From: Myxococcales bacterium
Lineage (GTDB): Bacteria; Myxococcota_A; Polyangia; Haliangiales; Haliangiaceae
NCBI GenBank assembly: GCA_016707895.1
Contig: JADJGV010000013.1
Location: forward strand, 1 to 64,000
Direction: 5' to 3'
DNA length: 64,000 bases
Below are positions 57,601-64,000 of the stretch, one piece after another. A program made the translations under genes and the position numbers. The first letter of the stretch is position 1. The number at the start of each line of letters is the position of its first letter. A model generated the notes under the pieces. The model did no database searches. It saw only the letters and a list, made by a program, of their open reading frames with translations, and was not told the origin of the DNA.

Positions 57601-60600
57601 TTGGGCTGATAGAAATCGATGAAGCTCGGCCCCTTCGCCGGCAGGCCGTCACCCGCCTGCGTCTGTCGCGACAACAGCTCGACCAGCGGCACCGCCTCGG
57701 ACCGCTTCATCAGCTCGCACACGTGCGGGTGCTCGAGCGCGCTCACGCGAAAGTACGACTGCGCGGGCCTTGCCACACTGACCGCGTCGCCCGCGGCGAG
57801 CGGCGCTCCAACGATGAACGGCGCCCTCGCGGACTCGAGCAAGAACGTATCCCGCGACGACTGAAACGCGAACGGCCGCGTCGCGAAGTCATCATCACGG
57901 AAGTCGGCTGTGACCCGGTAGGAAGCCGCGTCAGTCGCCGCTGACGCGAACGCCGTTCGCGAGAACACCGGCTTGCTCGCGTCCGAGATGCGCAGCTCAT
58001 CCGATCCGGCGAGCGCGCGATCGCTCTCGTCGAGGAAGCAAGCCGCACGGTCGTGCAAACGGCCAGGGAACCAGTCTTCGACTTTCTCGTTGAGAGCCAG
58101 ATGTCTGTTGACGCGCCCGGTGGCTCCGCAGCCCGCGAGGTCCAAGTCACCACTTTCGGTCCACAGCGCAATCTCGTCGACGAGCTCGCCGGCGACTGAC
58201 GACAGCCCGTACTTCACGAGCACGGCGATACGCGAGTCTCTGTCCGGCGCCGCCACGTACTCCGCAGCAAGGTCGATCACGTTCACCGTGGCCAACGTCG
58301 ATGGCGCTAGCCGGTTGGCGAGATGGATCATCACGGGCCAGACCTGCAGACCACGGTCCGAGGGCGCGAACTTCTGCTCGACCTCGACGCGAAGCCGTGC
58401 CCCCCCACCGTCAGCCCGGAAGAAGAACCACGATCGCTCGGGGGCGGCGCTCGCCGAAGCGAACAGCGCAGTCTGCGGGTCCATGGACCGCTTGGCGCCC
58501 CAGCGGCCGTGGGCGCGCTCGGTCCAGAAGAAGCGGATGGCCTGCCGCTTCGGCGGCTCGTCGCCGTGCTTGACGCCGCCCGGGTCGCGCTCCTCGCGGA
58601 TAAGCGGCCAGATGATGGTCGGACGGCCGTTGTGGACCGTCACCATGACGTGGTCGCCTTCGATGTCGGCGTCGACCTTCTCCCAGGGCGTCCACCGCGA
58701 GCTGTCGATCCGCTGGCGGTAGTAGTGACCGCGCGGCTGGGACCACTGGCGGCCGACCAGGTGGATGGTGGTGCAACCACCGGAGCGCTGCTCGTGATGG
58801 AGCGCGATGATCTCGAGCCGCGCGATGTCGTGGAGGCCGCGCAGGTAGGCGCGAAAGCCCTCGTCCACCGCGGCCTGGGTCACGTCCTGCTGCGAAAGCG
58901 TGGACTCGAGGTCCGCGAAGATCGGCGTCTTGTCATCGCGCAGCTCGGGCTCGATCCAGTTCTCCGGATAGAGGAACACCTTGCGGTTGGCCTGCCACAC
59001 CCGGAAGTTCTGCATCCACCGCCACCAGCGAGCGAGCTCGGGCACCAGCAGGACGCCTGGCTCGTGACCCATCAAGCTCCGGTGGATGAAGAGCTGCACG
59101 GAGCCGATGGCCGCCTTGACGCGCGACGTGAGCTGACAGGCGCTGGTCTCGACATCTAGGAGCAGCCGGTTGGTCAAGTCCGTCGGTGACAGGGCGAGCT
59201 TGGTCGACAGGTGTGCCAGGAGCGCGTCGCGCCGCGCGACCCGCAGCCGATCGTGGATCACCGGCTCGCGCGAAGCCCGCTCCGCGGTCGGGAGCTGCGC
59301 GAGCGCCAGGTCGAGCACCTTGGTTCCGTCCGCGGCGACTGGCACATCAGCGCCGGCGAGCGCGAAGACCAAGTCGGCGGCGGCCCCGAAGCGGCGACGG
59401 AGGTCGAGCACGCGCCGCGCCTCGGCCGCGCGGGCGATCGTGAATGGCCCCACGCCCTTCAGGTGATCCAGCGCGTGCGCGGCCGCGCCCTGACTCGCCG
59501 TCAGAGCAGCCAGCCCGTCGTCGTTGGCAACCGACAAGAGCCCCACCAGCTCTCCTGGCGTGATCGACCGGAACGACCGCCGTAGCGCCGCGCACTCACC
59601 AGTCTGCAAGATGTCCTCGATCCGGGACGCGCCACTCGCCAGGTCCGTCACCCGCACCCACCGCATCGGACCATCGGCTGTCATCGCCGTGATCTCGGCG
59701 TCGCTGGATGCGAAGCGGTTCACCACGAAGGCGAACCGCTCGAGGACCCGCAGCGCGATCACCGCCGCCGCGTCGGATGGCAATACGACGTCGTGCGTTG
59801 CACCGAGACTTCTCAGCGCCAGTAGCGGGTCACGTAGCGTGGCGTTGTTCAGGATGAGACCGACGTGCTTGCGTTCCAGATCCAGCGCTCGGCTGAGGGC
59901 CTGGGCCAGCGCATCACCCTCGAGCGTGACGCGCAGGTGGGGCTTCACGATGTCGATCGCGGAGGCGGTCCGCTCCGGCAGGGTCGGGAGCGTCGCCGCC
60001 TTCTCGAGCTCAGGGGCAAACTCGGCCGGCCATGGCGTGGGCCAGGGCGCTTTGCCAGCGACAAGGTTCGCGGTGGCGTCCTGCGCTGCGGCTGCCCCGA
60101 TGCTCCGCGTCAAGAGCCGGGCGAGGCCCGTCAACGTCGCCTCGGTGTCCAGCTCGGCGTTCGCCCGCGCCAGCTCGACGACGATCGAATGCAGGACGGC
60201 TGCGAGCTGCGCATCGGTGCGGCCCCGCCCCGCGGCGGGCACGCCAGGCGGATCGGTCAGCCAGACCAGATCGGCGACGGTCAACCGGAGCGCCTTCGCC
60301 CGATCCACCTGCGCGAGGAACAGCGCGAGCGAGTCGGCGGATGCTGTGACCCCGAACCTGACCAGGAGCGCCGGCAAGTCGGCGCTGCGGACACCGAGCG
60401 CCCGTGCCAGGTTGACCGTCCGGTCCGGGCCCGGCGCCGCCAGCCAGCTCGCGGCTTCGGCCACCGTCACGTGAAACCGATCGCGCCACGCCGCCAGCCG
60501 AGCCAGGTCGACGAGCAGCTGGTCAGGCGCGGCGCTCGTCGTCCAGAAGCCGAGCGCGTCCAGCGCCGCGTCGAGATCGGCGGCGGGCCACCCGAGGCGG

Positions 60601-63167
60601 CGCCGCAGGCGAACGTACTGACCGAGCAGGCGCAGGCGCGGTTCGGTGGCGCCGCCGAGCGTCATCGCCGTCGCATCGCAGCCATCGGGCCACGTGAGCC
60701 CGAAGCCGGGATCCCGCTCCACCAGCGCGTGGAGCTCGTCGCTGGTCAGGCCGGTCTGCGCGAGCAAGGTGGCGACGTTCGCGAGCGCCGCAGCGTCATC
60801 GATCCCGAACAGGCTCGCGAGCGACGCGCTGGCGTTGCTGAGCAGTGACGCCTCGGCCTTCGGGATGCGAAGCTGCTCACGCGCGAGCCGCTGCTCGTGA
60901 GCCGCGACGCGGGTCGCGAGCTCGTCGTCCGTTTCGGTGTTGCCAGTCGCGGTGAGCTGCTGAACCGGCGGCGCGGCGGCGAGCAGTTCTCCTCGGGAAC
61001 ACCCGAGGATGTCCAGCGCCGCGCGGACTCGCTCCGTGCCGAGCTCGAAGGGCAACGGCGGTGGGTACGTCGTGGTCTCGAGATCCTGGTACGCGTCGCC
61101 GTTCACGTACTGCGGACGCGCGCGCAGCTCGGCCGCCGACTTCTCGGGGCTGCCTGACAGATCGAGGACGGTCCCGGTGACCAGCGCCTCGAGCTGCTCG
61201 TTGACCAGATCGATCGCCGGGAGCGGCGTGAGCGTGTGGTGACACGACAATGGCAGCGACGCCAGATCGGGCCGCCGGTCGACGAGCAGCTGATACGGCG
61301 ACTTCGTCGTGGTGGACAGGGTGAGCGGCTGCGGCTCCAGCAGGTGCATGAGATCGACGAAGTACGCCGCCGGCCCGTCGGCGGCGGCGCACTCGGCGCA
61401 CGCGCACAGGTCGAGCTTGCCCAGGAGGTGCGCCAGGTCGGGCGGCGGTGTCGGACCTGCGATGGCAAGGGGCGTGATCGCCTCGCCGTACTCCTGCTGG
61501 GTGAACGCAGCGAGCGTCACGCTGCGGCTGGCGACGATGTGCAGCTCGTGGACGCGCTGATCAGCGATGCCTTTGGCCTCGAGCTTCTTCGCGTGCTGGG
61601 CGGGCGGCACGCGCGCCATGCGGAGGGCCGTGGTGGTTCCGGTCTCCATCAGCGCGTCGATCTCGTCGAAGCGCGCGGCGAGCCGGTGCAGTCGCTGGAC
61701 GGTTCGCAGGTGCGCGCGCGGTGCGTCCCCGAGCCTGGCGCCGGTTCGGCGCAGGAAGCGCGCCACTGGCTCGGTCCGCAGGTCGAAGGCCGGCTGTTCT
61801 TCGAGGAACGCCGCCACCTCGCGAGCGACCGCGTCGCGGGGGCGCTCGCGCAGGCGGGCCGCCAGGCGCTGCGTCGGAGCCGCGTGCTCGAGCTCGCGCT
61901 CGATCGCCGCAGCGTGCGCGGCGCGGCGCGCGTGTTCGTCGCCAGGGTACCAGTCGGGCGGCGCCACGGTCGCGACCAGGTCGGTGACCACCTGGCGAGG
62001 CGCCGCCGCCAGCGCGCGAAGGGTCCACGGCTCCTGCTGCTCCCATCGGGCCAGCGTCACCGGGTCGCGCATCGCGGCCAGCAGCGGAGGATGGAGCCCT
62101 GTCACGGCGATCAGGTCGGCCAGATCGCGCAGCCGCGGCAACTCGGGCGCAAGCACCGGATCTCCCTCGATGGCCCGCCAGGCGACCTCGGGGTCGTCGG
62201 CGTCGGCTGCGCGGGCAAGCGCGCGCCGCACGTTCGATCGCACGTCGCGATCCGGGAACACGCCGGCCAAGATCGTCCCCGTCGCCGACTGCTCGTCGTC
62301 GACGATGCGCGTCAAGCGAGCCTGTGCGAGGATCGCGAGCAGGCGTTCGATGTTCGCGGCATCCAAGGGCGCGATCACGTCTTCGGCGGCCGAGTCCGCG
62401 AGCGCCGCGCGGATCCGTGCCGCGGGCTGCGCCGCGAACCGCTCCGGGTCGGCTGGAATGCGCTGCCGCAGACATCCGTACACGGCCATTGCGTCGACGC
62501 CGAGAGCGCTGGCGAAGCGATGGGCATGGACCCACGCTTCGATAGCCTCGCGGGGATGCTTTGCCTCTCGGATCAGGAACGCAAGATCGTCATCGGTGAG
62601 CTCTGGCGGCGCCACGCCGTCGAGCACGGGCATGATCGCCCGGCTGACCAGCGTCCATTCCGTGATCCGCTCGAGCGGGCCGGCGGCGAGGTTGATGATC
62701 GCGACCACCGGAGCGTCGAACTCGATCGGTGATCTCAGGAGCGGCCCCATATCTCTGGCGGCGTGGACCACCAGATCGGCACGCGGCTTCTCGCTGCGCA
62801 CGAACTGCGAGGCCTCGTACGCCAGCTCGTAGCGACCCTGACCATCCGTCGTCGTGGTCCCTAGCAGCTCCGCGTGGCGCAGATCGCGGTCGAATACCTG
62901 AACGCGCAGATTTGCGAGCGGCGCTCCGTTTGCCGCACGCACGTATCCGCGAACCACTAGGCCCCGCTCGGGTGCAGCGAGGTCTCGGGCCATGGTCTGG
63001 CGCAACACCTGCTCCAGCTCGGTGTCGTCCACGCCGATGGTCGGCCGGCCCAACGTGATCTGGGCATACAGGATCGCTGTACCGATCGCCGGTTCCGACG
63101 CCCCGTCGCTCACGAGCGACGCGAGCCCCAGGTGCCTGAGCCCTTCGACCAATGCGTGCGAGACCAT
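54627..63167 (-). CDS. Tc toxin TcA subunit (pore-forming translocon)
   Basis: A 2846-residue TcA-like protein, longer than the usual 2300-2500. N-terminal transthyretin-like insert (VVRGYVRAANGAPLANLRVQ, DGQGRYELAYEAS) near 69-135. VRP1/SpvA region near 575-660 (HLLGKLDLCACAECAAADG, AYFVDLMHLLEPQ, LPAIDLVNEQLEALV). Neuraminidase-like domain near 1390-1460 (FRVWQANRKVFLYPENWIEP, YLRGLHDIARLEIIALHHEQ). C-terminal helical channel and TcB-binding domain near 2370-2640 (FDWMAREASNAYRAAFRMAY, CFRFERG, LRQGLLAGTRLHHELRQME, YLPFEGAGAISTWRLELPA). It would form the pentameric injection channel for the adjacent TcB-TcC cocoon. AGGAGGA lies 3-4 nt before ATG 63167, a strong ribosome site. Confidence 0.93.
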   Translation of the reverse strand: MVSHALVEGLRHLGLASLVSDGASEPAIGTAILYAQITLGRPTIGVDDTELEQVLRQTMARDLAAPERGLVVRGYVRAANGAPLANLRVQVFDRDLRHAELLGTTTTDGQGRYELAYEASQFVRSEKPRADLVVHAARDMGPLLRSPIEFDAPVVAIINLAAGPLERITEWTLVSRAIMPVLDGVAPPELTDDDLAFLIREAKHPREAIEAWVHAHRFASALGVDAMAVYGCLRQRIPADPERFAAQPAARIRAALADSAAEDVIAPLDAANIERLLAILAQARLTRIVDDEQSATGTILAGVFPDRDVRSNVRRALARAADADDPEVAWRAIEGDPVLAPELPRLRDLADLIAVTGLHPPLLAAMRDPVTLARWEQQEPWTLRALAAAPRQVVTDLVATVAPPDWYPGDEHARRAAHAAAIERELEHAAPTQRLAARLRERPRDAVAREVAAFLEEQPAFDLRTEPVARFLRRTGARLGDAPRAHLRTVQRLHRLAARFDEIDALMETGTTTALRMARVPPAQHAKKLEAKGIADQRVHELHIVASRSVTLAAFTQQEYGEAITPLAIAGPTPPPDLAHLLGKLDLCACAECAAADGPAAYFVDLMHLLEPQPLTLSTTTKSPYQLLVDRRPDLASLPLSCHHTLTPLPAIDLVNEQLEALVTGTVLDLSGSPEKSAAELRARPQYVNGDAYQDLETTTYPPPLPFELGTERVRAALDILGCSRGELLAAAPPVQQLTATGNTETDDELATRVAAHEQRLAREQLRIPKAEASLLSNASASLASLFGIDDAAALANVATLLAQTGLTSDELHALVERDPGFGLTWPDGCDATAMTLGGATEPRLRLLGQYVRLRRRLGWPAADLDAALDALGFWTTSAAPDQLLVDLARLAAWRDRFHVTVAEAASWLAAPGPDRTVNLARALGVRSADLPALLVRFGVTASADSLALFLAQVDRAKALRLTVADLVWLTDPPGVPAAGRGRTDAQLAAVLHSIVVELARANAELDTEATLTGLARLLTRSIGAAAAQDATANLVAGKAPWPTPWPAEFAPELEKAATLPTLPERTASAIDIVKPHLRVTLEGDALAQALSRALDLERKHVGLILNNATLRDPLLALRSLGATHDVVLPSDAAAVIALRVLERFAFVVNRFASSDAEITAMTADGPMRWVRVTDLASGASRIEDILQTGECAALRRSFRSITPGELVGLLSVANDDGLAALTASQGAAAHALDHLKGVGPFTIARAAEARRVLDLRRRFGAAADLVFALAGADVPVAADGTKVLDLALAQLPTAERASREPVIHDRLRVARRDALLAHLSTKLALSPTDLTNRLLLDVETSACQLTSRVKAAIGSVQLFIHRSLMGHEPGVLLVPELARWWRWMQNFRVWQANRKVFLYPENWIEPELRDDKTPIFADLESTLSQQDVTQAAVDEGFRAYLRGLHDIARLEIIALHHEQRSGGCTTIHLVGRQWSQPRGHYYRQRIDSSRWTPWEKVDADIEGDHVMVTVHNGRPTIIWPLIREERDPGGVKHGDEPPKRQAIRFFWTERAHGRWGAKRSMDPQTALFASASAAPERSWFFFRADGGGARLRVEVEQKFAPSDRGLQVWPVMIHLANRLAPSTLATVNVIDLAAEYVAAPDRDSRIAVLVKYGLSSVAGELVDEIALWTESGDLDLAGCGATGRVNRHLALNEKVEDWFPGRLHDRAACFLDESDRALAGSDELRISDASKPVFSRTAFASAATDAASYRVTADFRDDDFATRPFAFQSSRDTFLLESARAPFIVGAPLAAGDAVSVARPAQSYFRVSALEHPHVCELMKRSEAVPLVELLSRQTQAGDGLPAKGPSFIDFYQPKRVVKPYPMEGIDFSRGGAYAVYNWELFFHAPFLLAVRLMQNERYEEALTFLHVIFDPTASAQLAASGPSRFWKFLPFHQLGTPESVTDLLAALRDDSPDKTALAAVLEQLDAYREDPFNPHLIARLRPGAYMRAVLMRYLDCLIGWGDKLFRRETLESLNQATMLYLLASELLGPRPRQAPSATKKPATVAELLAAQDALEEALEDELPAPVTSAVGCGHASPPWPVFDTNAFCVPNNPTLLAYWDTVADRLFKIRHCQNLEGRSIQLPLFEPPIDPALLVRAAAAGVDIGSVLDGLAAPLPSYRFGIVSQKALELCNDVKALGSELLSILEKRDAESLARLRAGQEVALLDAVRAMKQAQLAEATQALRGLERQRETVELRRAHYQDVLQPRNEQEKRSASLVEEANKLNLARGSLETVSGVFHALVNTIIGTGGFNTQWGLPFIGAAIDAAARGVGTAALAKSHEASKAATEGSYLRRSEEWGLQGRLAASELKQLEHQIAAAEIRVAMAERDLTNHDLQRDNAREVEAHLRAKFTSRELFDWMAREASNAYRAAFRMAYDMARRAERCFRFERGAPQRTFIGGAHWDDLRQGLLAGTRLHHELRQMEVAYLDENRRDLEITRHVSLSLLDGLKLFQLRATGACDIELPETLFDADYPGHYLRRLKSVAITVPAVVGAHASVSATLTLMKSQVRSTATADLVPHPAGYESIVTSSGQNDSGLFEANLRDERYLPFEGAGAISTWRLELPAAQNSFDLDSLTDVILHLRYTARDGGPSARAAAEARLKNSPAPLTRLFSIRHDFATAWAAFTRPLPPPAAGTTPPTELVLDLDFTPFAPRRNGTPATLARLTFILAGPVLDRPANGPIDPDFFVAGQERPAGSSAPAYLRLYEVGGQLGFSISKNQPTGISLEVALGIGPGGSGVTPELSTIAGTPAITISTSGAPSRPLVLLTRSSTTVAIVDPKPLRALLERTAMYAVAEWAAGDVL

Positions 63168-63216
63168 GGCTCCTCCTGGGGCGACGTTCGCACACGCAGG
63201 CCGAAGGCAGACCGCG

Positions 63217-63510
63217 TTGTGTTCTGAAATCGCCGCGTTCACGGCGTTGCTGCCGGCGGATGACGCGGCAGCGCTGGCCACCCCGTCGTCACCTGAGGTT
63301 CCCGCGGTCGACGAACTCGCAGACGCATCAGCGCTGCTCGGAGTCTCCCCGGCCGACTCGCGTGAGGCCGTCACCCGTCGCCACCGCGAGTTGACCGGGG
63401 CCGCCTCCCCGTCGGGATTCGCTGCCGGTGCTGGTTCAGAGGCCCGGGCCTACGCACGTCATCTCGACGAAGCGCACGCGGTCATCCGCGCTCGTCGCGG
63501 CTGGCGCTGA
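63217..63510 (+). CDS. small J-domain-like protein (no HPD motif)
   Basis: A 97-residue frame beginning at TTG 63217, divergent from tcA. The C-terminal half reads like a J-domain: ADASALLGVSPADSREAVTRRHREL for helices I-II, then AYARHLDEAHAVIRARR for helix III. The HPD loop between them is replaced by GAASPSGF, so DnaK stimulation is not expected. The ribosome site is weak. Its 3' end overlaps the WYL gene on the opposite strand. Could be a chance frame. Confidence 0.42.
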   Translation: MCSEIAAFTALLPADDAAALATPSSPEVPAVDELADASALLGVSPADSREAVTRRHRELTGAASPSGFAAGAGSEARAYARHLDEAHAVIRARRGWR

Positions 63511-64000
63511 GCCCGGCGCGGGCCGCATCCAACTCTGCGATAACCTGGGCGACGAGGGCGGGCGGCTCGATGGGCCGCGCGTGGGGACCCCAGCTCAGGA
63601 TCCACGACACGATCGGAGCGAGGTCGGCGCGGGTGTCGAACGCGACCCGGATCCGGCCGTCGGGCAGCTCGGTGATCTGCTGCGACCGGTGCCACATGCG
63701 CGCCCGCACGTAGATCGCTCGCGCCTGGCTGAACTCGACGACGACGCGCACCGGCTGCTCGGTCGCCGGGAGGTGGATGCCGAAGGCGTCGTGCATCACG
63801 TTGCCAAGGTCGAAGTCGGCGGGCGTGACGAACGAGAACGCGCGTAGGTGTTCGGCCTCGGTGAAGCGCTCCACGGCGAACGGGCTGACGTCGCGCGCGC
63901 TGGTGAGCTGCGCGCCGTCCTCGGGGCGCTTGAGCCGGCAGGCGATCACGTAGAGGCCATGCTTGTGGATCGCGATCGCGAAGGGGGCCAGGTGGCCGCG
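63482..64000 (-). CDS. WYL-domain regulator (N-terminus beyond window)
   Basis: The frame is open from the right edge to TGA 63482, giving at least 172 residues. The start is outside the window. The visible part is a WYL sensor domain: HLAPFAIAIHKHGLYVIACRL, DVSPFAVERFTEAEHLRAFS, VRVVVEFSQARAIYVRARMW, followed by the WYL extension (DGRIRVAFDTRADLAPIVSWILSWG, VAQVIAELDAAR). Such proteins usually have an N-terminal HTH and regulate nearby genes or mobile elements. It is a candidate regulator of the Tc locus. Confidence 0.82.
   Translation of the reverse strand, partial: RGHLAPFAIAIHKHGLYVIACRLKRPEDGAQLTSARDVSPFAVERFTEAEHLRAFSFVTPADFDLGNVMHDAFGIHLPATEQPVRVVVEFSQARAIYVRARMWHRSQQITELPDGRIRVAFDTRADLAPIVSWILSWGPHARPIEPPALVAQVIAELDAARAGLSASRDERG

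Larger units (their letters stand above)
47180..64000. mobile_element. putative genomic island carrying a Tc toxin locus (right end beyond window)
   Basis: The left boundary is the tRNA-Leu fragment. Genes inside use strong Shine-Dalgarno sites instead of the leaderless pattern, and part of the content (53700-54530) is visibly lower in GC. No integrase or transposase is seen in the window, and the other end is not reached, so the extent is inferred. Confidence 0.5.

Overview
The window is very GC-rich DNA (roughly 70-75% by eye) from a Gram-negative bacterium with an outer membrane. The gene set points to a predatory-type Myxococcota, probably Haliangiales/Kofleriaceae-like: two hybrid Ser/Thr protein kinases (one with TPR-like helices, one with a PEGA tail), many lipoproteins, an FHA-sigma54 activator, an ECF sigma/anti-sigma pair, a C39 peptide exporter and a Tc toxin. 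The assignment is an inference; there is no rRNA or complete tRNA in the window to confirm it.

Layout. (1) 1-20433 is chromosomal backbone: a BamA/TamA-like protein cut by the left edge, an AarF/UbiB kinase overlapping a PRPP synthetase, small lipoprotein and enzyme genes, a putative zinc metallopeptidase, a PHP-type metallohydrolase, and two kinase loci. The second kinase heads an operon of a secreted protein and paralogous lipoproteins. (2) 20441-32088 is a dedicated export locus. On the minus strand lie an FHA-sigma54 activator, a lipoprotein adaptor, a C39-peptidase ABC exporter and a GAF-HlyD adaptor. On the plus strand lie a TolC channel, an L-domain lipoprotein, an outer-membrane protein with an SG/SD repeat, and two paralogous small peptides with double-glycine leaders. 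Three good sigma54 promoters sit in front of its transcription units, two of them divergent with identical geometry, so the local activator probably switches on both peptides and exporter. (3) 32273-47071 is backbone again: an anti-sigma/ECF/outer-membrane operon, a class-V aminotransferase, a GH31 glycosidase, an oxidoreductase, a DUF1993 protein, a TPMT methyltransferase, lipoproteins and a sensor kinase. (4) From 47180 to the right edge looks like a genomic island. It starts at the 3' end of a tRNA-Leu followed by its terminator and carries two giant convergent genes: a fused TcB-TcC cocoon protein with a variable C-terminal domain, and a 2846-residue TcA. A small J-domain-like protein and a WYL regulator (cut by the right edge) follow.

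Two window-wide patterns stand out. Many backbone genes have a TAnnnT -10 box ending about 6 nt before the start codon, implying leaderless mRNAs, whereas the Tc genes use strong Shine-Dalgarno sequences. A two-hairpin repeat with compensatory stem changes follows the stop codons of two unrelated genes. Three otherwise intact genes (GAF-HlyD, the repeat outer-membrane protein, the sensor kinase) each need one frameshift to read through; assembly errors are as likely as real mutations.

Almost every region also has long open frames on the opposite strand or in other frames because of the GC content. Calls were made by recognising conserved motifs, signal peptides and start-site context. Nothing was checked against a database.
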